From contig CALODD010000067.1 of NCBI GenBank assembly GCA_942491945.1, positions 1 to 64,000 on the forward strand: a stretch of 64,000 bases of DNA. The letters run 5' to 3'. Position 1 is the stretch's first letter. Each line of letters begins with the position of its first letter. The stretch comes from JAJDYQ01 sp942491945. GTDB taxonomy: Bacteria > Pseudomonadota > Gammaproteobacteria > JAJDYQ01. Under the pieces are notes generated by a model. It was not told the DNA's origin and ran no database searches. It saw only the letters and a list, made by a program, of their open reading frames with translations. Made by a program: the position numbers and the translations under genes. This document shows, in pieces, positions 53,493 through 63,152 of this stretch.

Positions 53493-54380
53493 ATGGCTGG
53501 TGATAGCCTGACACAAGCTGGGTACATTAAGCACCATCTGACGAATCTGACCTATGGTCAGCATCCAGATGGTACTTGGGGTTTTGCGCATTCAGCACTG
53601 GAAGCCAAACAAATGGGTTTCATGGCGATCCACGTAGATACCATGTTTTGGTCGATTCTACTTGGTGTGGTCTTTTTGTTTTTCTTCCGCAAAGCAGCGA
53701 AGAAAGCGACAACTGGAGTCCCGAGCGGGCTGTTGAATTTTGTTGAATGGATTGTCGAATTTATTGACACCAGTGTACGCGGTTCATTTACAGCCAAAAA
53801 CGATATGGTTGCGCCTATGGCTCTAACCGTGTTTGTCTGGATCTTACTGATGAACCTGATGGACTTGGTGCCGGTTGACTGGATTCCAAAAGCTACTGAA
53901 GTATTAGCTGTTGCACTATTTGATGCAGACCCACATGCAGTATTTAAGAAGGTAGTACCTACGACGGATCCAAATGCGACATTCGGTATGTCAATTGCCG
54001 TCTTTTTACTCGTACTCTTCTATAGTTTCAAAATGAAAGGCGTTGGCGGATTTGCAGCAGAGTTATCCATGCAGCCGTTTCAGTCAAAAGGCATAGCAGG
54101 AAAAATATTTTTCTTGCCGATTAACTTATTCCTCGAGCTGGTGGGTTTGATTGCCAAGCCTATTTCACTTGCTCTGCGTTTATTCGGTAACCTGTATGCA
54201 GGTGAAATGATCTTCATCCTGATCGCACTGATGTTTGGCGGTAATTTCATTCTTGCGATCTTTGGAGGAGCATTACAGTGGGCATGGGCGGTGTTCCATA
54301 TCCTGATTGTTCTGCTACAAGCATTTATTTTTATGACATTGACCATTGTCTATATGGACATGGCTCATCACGAACATTAA
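53493..54380 (+). CDS. atpB: ATP synthase F0 subunit a
   Basis: A 295-residue membrane subunit that forms the proton half-channels. The essential Arg is in SLALRLFGNLYAGEMIFILIALM. Other helices include FVWILLMNLMDLVPVDWIP and FHILIVLLQAFIFMTLTIVYMDMA. The length is typical of the gammaproteobacterial form with an extended N-terminus. Confidence 0.96.
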   Translation: MAGDSLTQAGYIKHHLTNLTYGQHPDGTWGFAHSALEAKQMGFMAIHVDTMFWSILLGVVFLFFFRKAAKKATTGVPSGLLNFVEWIVEFIDTSVRGSFTAKNDMVAPMALTVFVWILLMNLMDLVPVDWIPKATEVLAVALFDADPHAVFKKVVPTTDPNATFGMSIAVFLLVLFYSFKMKGVGGFAAELSMQPFQSKGIAGKIFFLPINLFLELVGLIAKPISLALRLFGNLYAGEMIFILIALMFGGNFILAIFGGALQWAWAVFHILIVLLQAFIFMTLTIVYMDMAHHEH

Positions 54381-54414
54381 TTTTTAGTTATCAAGGTTTT
54401 TAAAGGAGATAATA

Positions 54415-54642
54415 ATGGAAGCTGCAATTCTTACTTTAGCGGGTGCAATTCTGCTTGGTCTGGGTGCTCTAGGTGCTGCGGTTGGTATCGGTATTTTGGG
54501 TGCGCGTTTTCTTGAAGGTATTGCACGTCAGCCTGAGCTATTGCCAATGCTGCGTACACAGTTTTTCATCGTCATGGGCTTAGTTGATGCGGTTCCAATG
54601 ATCGGTGTTGGTATCGCTTTCTACATTCTTTTTGCCGGTTAA
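54415..54642 (+). CDS. atpE: ATP synthase F0 subunit c
   Basis: A 75-residue helical hairpin. The first helix has the GLGALGAAVGIGILGARF glycine pattern, the loop is ARQPE, and the second helix carries the proton-binding Asp in MGLVDAVPMIGVGIAF. The residues around it fit a proton-type, not a sodium-type, ring. An AAGGAG ribosome site precedes it. Confidence 0.96.
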   Translation: MEAAILTLAGAILLGLGALGAAVGIGILGARFLEGIARQPELLPMLRTQFFIVMGLVDAVPMIGVGIAFYILFAG

Positions 54643-54681
54643 TCGCAAAATTTATTTTTAGAAATAAACGGGTAAGTTCAT

Positions 54682-55152
54682 ATGAACATCAATGCAACGT
54701 TAATCGGTCAGTCAATTACCTTTGCGGTCTTTGTCTGGTTCTGCATGAAGTTTGTCTGGCCGCCAATCATGGCCGCCCTGGAAGAACGTAAGCAGAAAAT
54801 TGCTGACGGCCTTGCAGCAGCGGAGCGCGGCGCTAAAGAACAAGAACTAGCACAGGCAAAGGCGACGGAAACCTTGAAAGAGGCGAAAGAGCAGGCACGT
54901 ACGATTATCTCGCAAGCTGAAAAGCGTCATGCGGAGATCGTTGAGCAAGCCAAAGATGATGCCAAAGAAGAGGCTGCAAAAATTGTGGCTGGCGCACAGG
55001 CTGAGGTTGAGCAAGAAGCTAATCGTGCTCGTGAAGAGCTGCGTGGCAAAGTTATTGATCTTGCGTTGGCTGCGTCTAGCAAAATTCTTGAACGTGAAGT
55101 TAAAGTGGAAGACCACAATGCTTCACTCGAGAAATTGAGCGCGAGTCTTTAA
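54682..55152 (+). CDS. atpF: ATP synthase F0 subunit b
   Basis: A 156-residue peripheral-stalk subunit. An N-terminal membrane helix (GQSITFAVFVWFCMKFVW) is followed by PPIMAALEERKQKIADGLA and a long charged coiled coil to the C-terminus. One copy is present, as in proteobacterial F-type enzymes with b2 stalks. Confidence 0.95.
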   Translation: MNINATLIGQSITFAVFVWFCMKFVWPPIMAALEERKQKIADGLAAAERGAKEQELAQAKATETLKEAKEQARTIISQAEKRHAEIVEQAKDDAKEEAAKIVAGAQAEVEQEANRAREELRGKVIDLALAASSKILEREVKVEDHNASLEKLSASL

Positions 55153-55167
55153 GGAACGGTATTAGTC

Positions 55168-55704
55168 ATGTCTGAAGCAAAAACGATTGCAAGACCCTAC
55201 GCTGTAGCGGCCTGGCGTCATGCGAAAAGCCAGGACAAGCAAGAGCTCTGGGCTGAAATGCTCGACTTCATGGCTGCAGTAGTCGGTGACGATACGATGT
55301 CTACTGTTGTTTCTGACCCGCGTGTTGGCAGTGAAGTTATGAGTAGTCTGATGCTTGAGATCTGCGGTGGTCACATCAACGATACTGGTGAAGCGTTTGT
55401 TAAGTTACTGGTTGCTAACGGCAAGCTGGCATTGATGCCAGAGATTGCGGCGGTATTTAACGAGCTACAGGCTGAAGCTGGTGGCGCTATCCATGCAACG
55501 CTGACGGCAGCGTACGCTGTGAATGCCAAGATTGAACAAGATTTAGCTGCTGCACTACAGAAGAAGCTAGATCGCGAAGTTAGTTTTTCGACCGAAATCG
55601 ATAAAGACCTGCTTGGCGGTGTCGTGATTCGAGCCGGTGATATGGTGATTGACGCTTCTGTCCGTGGACAGATTCAGGCGCTCGCCGCGGAACTAAGAAT
55701 TTAG
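55168..55704 (+). CDS. atpH: ATP synthase F1 subunit delta
   Basis: A 178-residue OSCP/delta subunit joining the b stalk to the top of F1. It starts with the TIARPYAVAAWRHAKSQ pattern and ends with the family segment DKDLLGGVVIRAGDMVIDAS and RGQIQALAAEL. Confidence 0.95.
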   Translation: MSEAKTIARPYAVAAWRHAKSQDKQELWAEMLDFMAAVVGDDTMSTVVSDPRVGSEVMSSLMLEICGGHINDTGEAFVKLLVANGKLALMPEIAAVFNELQAEAGGAIHATLTAAYAVNAKIEQDLAAALQKKLDREVSFSTEIDKDLLGGVVIRAGDMVIDASVRGQIQALAAELRI

Positions 55705-55741
55705 AGATTATTTACATTAGATTTTAAGAGGGCTTATAGCC

Positions 55742-57283
55742 ATGCAACTCAGCGCAACAGAAATTTCTGATTTAATTCAGAAGAAAATTGAAAATTTCGA
55801 AATGCCAACCGAGGCAAAGACCGAAGGTACGGTCGTTAGCTTAACGGATGGTATTGCTCGCATTCACGGTCTGTCTGATGTTATGCAGGGCGAGATGATT
55901 GATTTTGGCCAGGGCGTCATGGGAATGGCTCTTAACCTTGAGCGTGACTCTGTTGGTGCGGTTGTTCTCGGTGACTACGAAAAGATATCAGAAGGTGACA
56001 CGGCCAAATGTACTGGCCGCATCATGGAAGTGCCTGTTGGCGAAGGCCTGCTCGGTCGTGTTGTTGATGCACTGGGTAATCCTATTGATGGAAAAGGTCC
56101 AGTTGAAGCTGAGCGTCATGAGCCAGTTGAAAAAGTTGCACCGGGCGTAATTTCTCGTCAATCAGTTGATCAGCCGGTTCAAATTGGATTGAAAGCAATT
56201 GATGCGATGGTGCCTGTTGGTCGTGGCCAACGTGAATTGATTATTGGCGATCGCCAGACTGGTAAAACAGCGATTGCCATTGACGCGATTATTAATCAGA
56301 AAGGCACAGGCGTTAAATGTGTTTATGTGGCTATTGGCCAGAAAGCATCAGGTGTTGCTGGTGTTGTTCGTAAATTAGAAGAGCATGGCGCAATGGCTCA
56401 TACGATTGTGGTTGCAGCGACAGCGGCTGAATCGGCGGCATTACAGTTTGTTGCACCGTATTCTGGTTGTTCTATGGGCGAATACTTCCGTGATAAAGGT
56501 GAAGACGCACTGATTATCTATGATGATTTAACCAAGCAGGCCTGGGCATATCGTCAGGTTTCATTGCTACTGCGTCGTCCACCGGGTCGTGAAGCTTATC
56601 CTGGTGATGTTTTTTATCTGCATTCACGTCTGCTTGAGCGTGCTGCTCGAATCAATGCCGACCATGTTGAAAAAATTACTGACGGTAAAGTTAAAGGTAA
56701 GACTGGTTCATTAACTGCATTACCGATTATTGAAACACAGGCCGGTGACGTATCTGCTTTCGTACCAACTAACGTTATTTCGATTACAGATGGTCAGATC
56801 TTCCTGGAATCAGATTTGTTCAACGCAAACGTTCGTCCAGCAATCAACGCAGGCCTTTCAGTCTCACGTGTTGGTGGTGCCGCCCAGACAAATATCATCA
56901 AGAAGTTAGGTGGTGGTACTCGTTTAACGCTTGCTCAGTATCGCGAACTCGCAGCTTTTGCACAGTTTGCTTCTGACCTTGATGATGCAACACGTAAGCA
57001 GCTAGAACGTGGACAACGTGTAACTGAATTAATGAAACAGCCTCAGTATGCGCCACTTGGTGTTGCTGATATGGGTGTTTCGCTTTATGCCGCTAACGAA
57101 GGCTATCTCGATGATGTCGAACTGGAAAATATTGGCGCGTTCGAAAGCGCGTTAATCGCCTACATGAATAGCTCACATACCGATCTTATGAACAAGATTA
57201 ATGAAACAGGCGATTGGAATGATGAAATAGCAGATAAATTTAAGGCTGCACTGGACGATTTTGTTGCTAACCAGACTTGGTAA
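55742..57283 (+). CDS. atpA: ATP synthase F1 subunit alpha
   Basis: A 513-residue non-catalytic nucleotide-binding subunit. The P-loop is GDRQTGKTAIAID (about 169-181). Other marks are QKASGVAGVVRKLEEHGAM, ALIIYDDLTKQAWAYRQ, LLRRPPGREAYPGDVFYLHSRLLERAA and the SVSRVGGAAQT loop. Full length. Confidence 0.97.
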   Translation: MQLSATEISDLIQKKIENFEMPTEAKTEGTVVSLTDGIARIHGLSDVMQGEMIDFGQGVMGMALNLERDSVGAVVLGDYEKISEGDTAKCTGRIMEVPVGEGLLGRVVDALGNPIDGKGPVEAERHEPVEKVAPGVISRQSVDQPVQIGLKAIDAMVPVGRGQRELIIGDRQTGKTAIAIDAIINQKGTGVKCVYVAIGQKASGVAGVVRKLEEHGAMAHTIVVAATAAESAALQFVAPYSGCSMGEYFRDKGEDALIIYDDLTKQAWAYRQVSLLLRRPPGREAYPGDVFYLHSRLLERAARINADHVEKITDGKVKGKTGSLTALPIIETQAGDVSAFVPTNVISITDGQIFLESDLFNANVRPAINAGLSVSRVGGAAQTNIIKKLGGGTRLTLAQYRELAAFAQFASDLDDATRKQLERGQRVTELMKQPQYAPLGVADMGVSLYAANEGYLDDVELENIGAFESALIAYMNSSHTDLMNKINETGDWNDEIADKFKAALDDFVANQTW

Positions 57284-57317
57284 TCCAGTTACTGGTTGAT
57301 AAACGGGAATAACCTGT

Positions 57318-58181
57318 ATGGCAAACGAAAAAGAAATTCGGACGAAAATTGGTAGCGTTCAAAATACGCAGAAGATCACTAGCGCCATGGAAATGGTTGC
57401 GGCGTCTAAAATGCGTAAGGCACAGGAGCGTATGTTAGCTGCCCGTCCTTATGCAGATAAAATTCGTAATGTAATTGCACATATGTCCTATGCGCATAGT
57501 GAATATAACCATCCGTTTTTGAAAACTCGCGATATTAAACGAGTTGGTTATATCGTAATTACTTCAGACCGTGGTTTATGCGGCGGTTTGAATATCAACT
57601 TATTTAAGAAAACACTCGTTGAACTGCAAGACTGGGATTCAAAGAATGTCGAGATCGACATCTGCGCAATCGGTAAAAAAGCTATTGGTTTTTTTACTCG
57701 TCTGGGAAGCAATGTCGTCAGTGAGAAATCGGATATTGGTGATAAGCCAGCTGCACATGAACTAATTGGTTCAGTAAAAGTTATGCTGGATGCCTATAAC
57801 GAAGGCACCATTGATCGCTTGTATCTGGTATCAAATAATTTTGTTAACTCAATGACACAAGATCCTGTTATTCAGACTTTGTTGCCATTGAGTGCACCTG
57901 AGGCAAATGATGATCTTGATAAACATTGGGACTATATCTATGAGCCTGATGCAGCTACTGTACTTGACCAAGTTTTCATGCGTTATATTGAGTCATTGGT
58001 TTATCAGGGCGTCACAGAAAATATAGCCTGCGAGATGTCAGCTCGTATGGTTGCAATGAAGTCGGCAACCGATAATGCAGGTGATCTAATTAACGAGTTA
58101 CAACTGGTTTATAACAAAGCCCGTCAGGCTTCGATTACTCAGGAAATTTCTGAAATCGTTAGTGGCGCAGCTGCTGTATAG
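57318..58181 (+). CDS. atpG: ATP synthase F1 subunit gamma
   Basis: A 287-residue central rotor shaft. The N-terminal helix is KEIRTKIGSVQNTQKITSAMEMVAASKMRKAQ, followed by ITSDRGLCGGLNINLFK, and the C-terminal helix is MKSATDNAGDLINELQLVYNKARQASITQEISEIVSGA. Full length. Confidence 0.96.
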   Translation: MANEKEIRTKIGSVQNTQKITSAMEMVAASKMRKAQERMLAARPYADKIRNVIAHMSYAHSEYNHPFLKTRDIKRVGYIVITSDRGLCGGLNINLFKKTLVELQDWDSKNVEIDICAIGKKAIGFFTRLGSNVVSEKSDIGDKPAAHELIGSVKVMLDAYNEGTIDRLYLVSNNFVNSMTQDPVIQTLLPLSAPEANDDLDKHWDYIYEPDAATVLDQVFMRYIESLVYQGVTENIACEMSARMVAMKSATDNAGDLINELQLVYNKARQASITQEISEIVSGAAAV

Positions 58182-58231
58182 ATCGTTTACCTTTTTTATA
58201 GAATTTAAGTATTAAACAGAGGACCTGAACA

Positions 58232-59350
58232 ATGAGTTCTGGAAAAATTGTTGAAGTAATTGGCGCAGTAGTTGACGTGGAATTCCCACGCGATGCGATC
58301 CCTGGTATTTATGATGCTCTGAAAGTTGAAGGTGGCGTTCTGACACTGGAAGTTCAGCAGCAGTTAGGTGATGGTGTAGTTCGAACAATTGCACTGGGTT
58401 CAACTGACGGTTTGCGTCGCGGACTTACCGCTGAAAATACTGGTGAACCAATTATGGTTCCAGTTGGTCAGGGCACACTTGGTCGTATCATGAATGTTCT
58501 AGGTGAGCCTATTGATGAGGCCGGTGAAGTACAGGCTGATAAATTATCACCGATTCACCGTAAGCCGCCTTCGTACGCGGACCAGGCATCAGCAGTAGAA
58601 ATGCTCGAGACTGGCATTAAGGTTATCGATTTGATTATGCCTATCGCCAAGGGTGGTAAGGTTGGTCTGTTCGGTGGTGCGGGTGTAGGTAAGACCGTAA
58701 CACTGATGGAGCTGATTCGTAACATCGCGGTTGAGCACTCTGGTTTCTCTGTGTTTGCCGGTGTTGGTGAGCGTACTCGTGAGGGTAATGACTTCTACCA
58801 TGAAATGAAGGAAGGTAACGTACTCGATAAAGTGGCGCTGGTTTATGGTCAGATGAATGAGCCTCCCGGAAACAGGCTGCGTGTTGCACTGACTGGCCTG
58901 ACGATTGCGGAAAACTTCCGTGACGAAGGTCGTGACGTACTGTTGTTCGTTGATAACATCTATCGTTACACACTGGCAGGTACTGAAGTATCAGCACTTC
59001 TGGGTCGTATGCCATCGGCGGTAGGTTACCAGCCGACACTGGCTGAAGAGATGGGTGTTCTGCAGGAGCGTATTACCTCCACCAAGGTTGGTTCTATTAC
59101 GTCTATCCAGGCGGTATACGTACCGGCGGATGACTTGACTGACCCATCACCAGCTACAACCTTTGCTCACCTTGAAGCGATGTTAGTACTGTCTCGCCAG
59201 GTTGCTGAACTGGGTATTTATCCAGCGGTAGATCCGCTTGATTCAACTTCTCGTCAGCTGGACCCGTTAGTTGTTGGTACTGAGCACTATGAAGTAGCCC
59301 GTTCTGTACAGGGTACGCTGACGAAGTTGAATCAAGCGGATCTACCATAG
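58232..59350 (+). CDS. atpD: ATP synthase F1 subunit beta, 3'-truncated
   Basis: A catalytic beta subunit. The P-loop is GGAGVGKTVTLMELIRN (about 151-167), followed by FAGVGERTREGNDFYHEM, DVLLFVDNIYRYTLAGTEVSALLGRMPSAVGYQPTLAEEMG and VPADDLTDPSPATTFAHLE. The frame is normal up to EVARSVQGTLT (about 59,317-59,322) and then reads KLNQADLP and stops: 372 residues against about 460 in the family. The C-terminal helical domain with the DELSEED-type motif is missing, and atpC does not follow. The last codons come from an inverted copy of the gene's own upstream sequence, so the truncation is probably an artefact of the join. Confidence 0.92.
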   Translation: MSSGKIVEVIGAVVDVEFPRDAIPGIYDALKVEGGVLTLEVQQQLGDGVVRTIALGSTDGLRRGLTAENTGEPIMVPVGQGTLGRIMNVLGEPIDEAGEVQADKLSPIHRKPPSYADQASAVEMLETGIKVIDLIMPIAKGGKVGLFGGAGVGKTVTLMELIRNIAVEHSGFSVFAGVGERTREGNDFYHEMKEGNVLDKVALVYGQMNEPPGNRLRVALTGLTIAENFRDEGRDVLLFVDNIYRYTLAGTEVSALLGRMPSAVGYQPTLAEEMGVLQERITSTKVGSITSIQAVYVPADDLTDPSPATTFAHLEAMLVLSRQVAELGIYPAVDPLDSTSRQLDPLVVGTEHYEVARSVQGTLTKLNQADLP

Positions 59351-59420
59351 TTGATTCAGCAACCTGGCAGGCATCGCTTCAGGATAACGTGGGTCGGTAA
59401 GTCATCCGCCGGCAGCCTGG
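59107..59420. repeat. Eroded inverted repeat at the atpD break (fold-back junction)
   Basis: The sequence after the atpD break is a damaged reverse complement of the preceding atpD. Matching blocks in order, right arm to left arm, are 59323-59346 to 59227-59250 (24 bp, perfect), 59355-59367 to 59197-59209 (13 bp), 59372-59381 to 59173-59182 (10 bp), 59399-59412 to 59123-59136 (14 bp) and 59415-59420 to 59107-59112. Gaps total about 40 bp in the right arm. The copy may extend to about 59,450. Such an error-laden palindrome is typical of a fold-back sequencing read or amplification chimera. Confidence 0.75.
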
Positions 59421-60962
59421 AGCAATTGAACCGATTAACGGAAATCCCGTCATGGTCGGAATCTTGTTGCGCAGGAATAGAATGGTATACTTTGATATCA
59501 TCGACCCTGCCGCTTCCACGAATGAGAAAGGCATCAATGGAGAGAAGTGAATTATCTGGTTGCGCCTCTTTCAGGTCATATTCCAGATCACGGATAACGG
59601 TCTGCCACGAACCATCTTTGAGAGAGGCGCCAAGACCATGATGGATATATGTGCCATCTCCAAGTTTGTCGTAATCTGCAGTAGTGTAGTAGAGGTAGCG
59701 AAAGCCATCGGCGGTTTGTGCTGCAATGTAGACAATACAGTTTTCCTGGTATTGCATATTCCACTCAAGCACCTTGAAGTGTGTAATATTCCAGTTGCTA
59801 CCGTCTTGATTTCTCAGCCGGTAGCCATTTTTGGTTTGGCTGCCGATAAATTCTATGACACGGCCTGCTTTTTGTTCATCAAATACATTGGTGATGACAG
59901 CACCTTCAGGATCGTTATCATAAATTTGCCAACCCAGGGTATCGCTGTCTTCTCCATCTTCAAGCATGATAGACTGGGAATTGATTCCCCGTCAGCCGGG
60001 TCAGTTGCAGCCAGCACTTCAAAACCATCTCGGACACCATCATTATCAGCATCAGCATCGAGAATATTGATGAGGGAGTCACCATCCGGATCGCTGTTCC
60101 AATCGGTGCCCCAGTAGGTGAGCTCTTCAAAGTCTGTCAGGCCGTCATTATCTGAGTCTTCGTGGTAGGGATGAGTAGCGTAGACGTTGATTTCTTCCTG
60201 GTCTGAGATACCATCCAGGTCAGAGTCGTGGGATTCAGGAATAGCATCGTGGGCCCTGATATCATCGATTCGTCCGCTACCACGGATAAGAAAAGCATCA
60301 ACGGAAAGCAGGGTATTATCTGGTTGGGCTTCTTGCAGGTCATACTCCAGGTCACGGATAACCAGGTGCCAGTTGCCGTCTTTTAAGGATTGACCAAGCC
60401 CATGATGGATATAGGTGTTATCTCCAAGTTTGTCCTCATTTGCAGGGGTGTAGTAAAGATAACGAAAGCCTTTGGTAGTCTGTACTGCAACGTATACAAT
60501 GAAATTTTCAGAATATCGTGTGCTCCACTCAAGCACCTTAAAGTCTAGATTATTCCAGGTGGTACCATCTGCATTTTTCAGCCTATAGCCATTTTTGGTG
60601 GTAGTGCCGATAAACTCGATTGCTCTGTCGTCTCGCTGCTCATCAAATACATTGGTTATGGTAGCACCGGCAGGATCGTTGTCATAAATTTCCCAACCTG
60701 CGGTGGTCATATCCTCGCCATCTTCATAGGTCATCTGAACAGCACCACTGGTGATCATTTGTACACGGTTGCCATTCGGATCATACGCATAATTGATGGT
60801 CGCACCATCCGCATAGATAACGCGGATTAACTGATGTTGAGCATCGTACTCATATTGCACTGTTGCTGCGTGTCCGGGGAGAGTGTTTAGGCCCAGTGCG
60901 AAAGCGACAAGGAAGGGCAATTGATAAAGTGTGGTAATGGAACAGGTGACGAGTGTTTTCAT
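59356..60962 (-). pseudogene. Exported modular protein: YD repeat, two approx. 165-aa domains, Ca-binding TSP3-like repeats (frameshifted, 3' end lost)
   Basis: The start is ATG 60962 with AAGGGGA 8 bp ahead. A signal peptide (LYQLPFLVAFALGLNTLPGHAA) leads to a YD/RHS-like pair (YEYDAQHQLIRVIYADG, YAYDPNGNRVQM). A module of about 165 residues follows (GWEIYDNDPAGATITNVFDE to SVDAFLIRGSGRIDDI), then acidic DSDLDGISDQEE and DADADNDGVRDGFE repeats that resemble thrombospondin type 3 calcium sites. A second copy of the module (GWQIYDNDPEGAVITNVFDE to GSGRVDDI) lies in another frame, so one base is gained or lost near 59,985. The carboxy end breaks at the fold-back junction. It is probably a secreted or cell-surface protein. 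No enzymatic motif is seen. Confidence 0.75.
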
Positions 60963-61781
60963 GCAGTGAATCCCCTTGTGCTGGATGCAAATTGTGCAAA
61001 CGGCACTTTCACGAATGGATGTAAATGGCAGGTTCAGCATTTTCTTTCGTTTTAAAAACCGTTTGCAATGGTGCCTGATCAATCGAGCTTGCTGTAAGTT
61101 ATAGTTTTTTATGGTTGTTTTATGTTGTTTATAGGTTGATTAATTTTTCTGTTGTCCTGTTATTCAATTACAACATTGAAACTCGCATAATCAAGGTCTT
61201 TTTTTCAACTCGCTGAAAGCCGTTGTGCCCCAATAATTAAAAATTTTCATCGGAGTTGCTTTTGGCTTGGATGCTCAAGAATTTGATGCAACCATTCCCA
61301 TCAAGAGCAGCATGTGAATCCTTTTGCAGGAGGGGCCGACCCTAACCAAAGCCTGACTGGAATTTTTTTATATGAAAATAGTGGGTGTGTACGGTGACAA
61401 AACTCAGGACGCTGAATGCTTATGCGGCAAAACATTGGGGGTGGAAATCTTGTGATCAGGGTGAGGCGCTTGATTGAAAATCTCTTTTTCCTGCAAAACT
61501 TTGTGATAAGATGAACAGTGACTAATCAGCAGCACCAACTCTTGACGATCTGCCCGTCCAGCATACCGGTGTATCGAAGTCGGGGCTTGTCCGCTAAGTC
61601 GTTCAGTTGGTGAACATTTAAAGCACTGCTGAACAGTTACAGTTCGAGGGAGATTGACAGTTTTTAGATCTTTGCTGAATTATGACGATAAACTTGAAGA
61701 TTTTGAATACTGATAGAAATCGGATACCATGAAGAAAAATAGGGTTTTTAGATAAATCAAAATTATTGAGTAGGAAATTTT
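60963..61781. other. Intergenic region without a convincing gene
   Basis: About 820 bp between the exported protein and ppnN, AT-rich with short poor frames only. It should hold the divergent promoters of both genes. A TTGACA lies at 61654-61659, but no good -10 element is seen at the right distance. No tRNA, hairpin terminator or repeat array was recognised. Confidence 0.5.
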
Positions 61782-63152
61782 ATGAGTCAGTCTGTATTGG
61801 ACGCCTGTATTTCCCCAAACGGGCATCTGGATGTATTATCTCGGTTGGAAATCAGCAAACTGCTGGATACCAGTAGGGGAGATCTGTACCCTCTTTTTCG
61901 CAGTTGTTCTCTTGCTGTTTTGAATTACGGTGAATACCTGGATGATGGGAAAGAGTTGCTTGAGCGATTCAGTAGTTTTGACATCAGTGTTATCCAGGAG
62001 GAGCGGGGTATAAAGCTCGATCTGATAAACGCACCGGAAAATGCTTTTGTGGATGGCGAGATGATCAGAGGCATACGGGAACATCTGTTTGCTGTGCTTC
62101 GTGACATCATCTATGTCGATGATGAGATCAACACCAATCCCAAATTTGATCTCAACAACTCAGGTGATATAACCAATGCCGTTTTTCATATATTGAGAAA
62201 CGCCAACATTATGCGGCCGCGCACCAATCCCCGTCTTGTTGTCTGCTGGGGTGGGCACTCCATCCCGGAACATGAATATGATTATACCAAGGAAGTAGGG
62301 TATCAACTCGGCCTCCGTGGTATGGATATTTGTACGGGATGTGGCCCAGGAGCAATGAAAGGGCCTATGAAGGGTGCGGCAGTCGGCCATGCAAAGCAAC
62401 GTAATTATAGTGGCCAGTATCTTGGCATCAGCGAACCAGGAATTATTGCTGCGGAATCACCCAACCCCATTGTGAATGCATTGGTGATTATGCCGGATAT
62501 CGAAAAACGGTTGGAGGCATTCGTCCGCACCGGGCATGCGGTTGTTGTTTTTCCCGGAGGCGTCGGTACTGCAGAAGAGATTTTGTACCTCCTCGGAATT
62601 TTGATGGCGCCGCAGAATATGCACATGCCTTTTCCGGTTGTTTTTTCGGGACCGAAAAGTGCGGCTTCTTATTTTGAACAGATTGATGCGTTTATCGGTG
62701 CTACTCTGGGCCCGGAAGCCCAGCAAAGGTATACAATTATCATTGATGAGCCGGAAAAGGTTGCCCTCACTGTTAAGGAAGGGATTGAGCGGGTGCGTCA
62801 ATTTCGCAAACTCAATGATGATGCCTACTATTACAACTGGTTACTGCATATTGATCACAATTTCCAGCATCCGTTTGTACCAACCCATGAGAGCATGAGC
62901 CAGCTGAATCTTTCCATGGATCAGGAGAAATATCAGTTGGCCGTTAATTTAAGACGCGCCTTTTCCGGGATTGTGGCAGGCAATGTGAAAGATGCAGGAA
63001 TACGAGCAATAGAGGAAAAAGGATTGTTTGAGTTGCGAGGGGATTGCGAGATTATGGATCCACTGGATCAATTGCTTGCAGGTTTTATTGATGCCGGAAG
63101 GATGAAGTTAGCCACAACCTCTTATTCTCCCTGCTATCGATTACAGTCCTGA
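61782..63152 (+). CDS. ppnN: Nucleotide 5'-monophosphate nucleosidase PpnN (LOG family)
   Basis: A 456-residue protein that matches E. coli PpnN (YgdH, 454 residues) along its whole length. The N-terminal domain has SRLEISKLL and LFRSCSLAVLN. The central LOG/Rossmann domain has VVCWGGHSIPEHEYDY, DICTGCGPGAMKGPMKGAAVGHA and the catalytic/phosphate motif VVVFPGGVGTAEEILYLLGIL. The C-terminal domain has LRRAFSGIVAGNVKDAGIRAIEEKG. PpnN cleaves purine and pyrimidine NMPs to base and ribose 5-phosphate and is stimulated by (p)ppGpp in E. coli. A TAGGA ribosome site precedes the ATG. Confidence 0.93.
   Translation: MSQSVLDACISPNGHLDVLSRLEISKLLDTSRGDLYPLFRSCSLAVLNYGEYLDDGKELLERFSSFDISVIQEERGIKLDLINAPENAFVDGEMIRGIREHLFAVLRDIIYVDDEINTNPKFDLNNSGDITNAVFHILRNANIMRPRTNPRLVVCWGGHSIPEHEYDYTKEVGYQLGLRGMDICTGCGPGAMKGPMKGAAVGHAKQRNYSGQYLGISEPGIIAAESPNPIVNALVIMPDIEKRLEAFVRTGHAVVVFPGGVGTAEEILYLLGILMAPQNMHMPFPVVFSGPKSAASYFEQIDAFIGATLGPEAQQRYTIIIDEPEKVALTVKEGIERVRQFRKLNDDAYYYNWLLHIDHNFQHPFVPTHESMSQLNLSMDQEKYQLAVNLRRAFSGIVAGNVKDAGIRAIEEKGLFELRGDCEIMDPLDQLLAGFIDAGRMKLATTSYSPCYRLQS

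Noticed and set aside
59320..59350. A genuinely shortened ATP synthase beta subunit
   Set aside because: The last codons derive from an inverted copy of upstream atpD, and the whole C-terminal domain and atpC are missing, which no working F1 would tolerate.
59560..60117. A 185-codon plus-strand frame opposite the exported protein
   Set aside because: It mirrors the repeat module on the other strand. The same antisense pattern recurs opposite the other module copy, so it follows from codon use.
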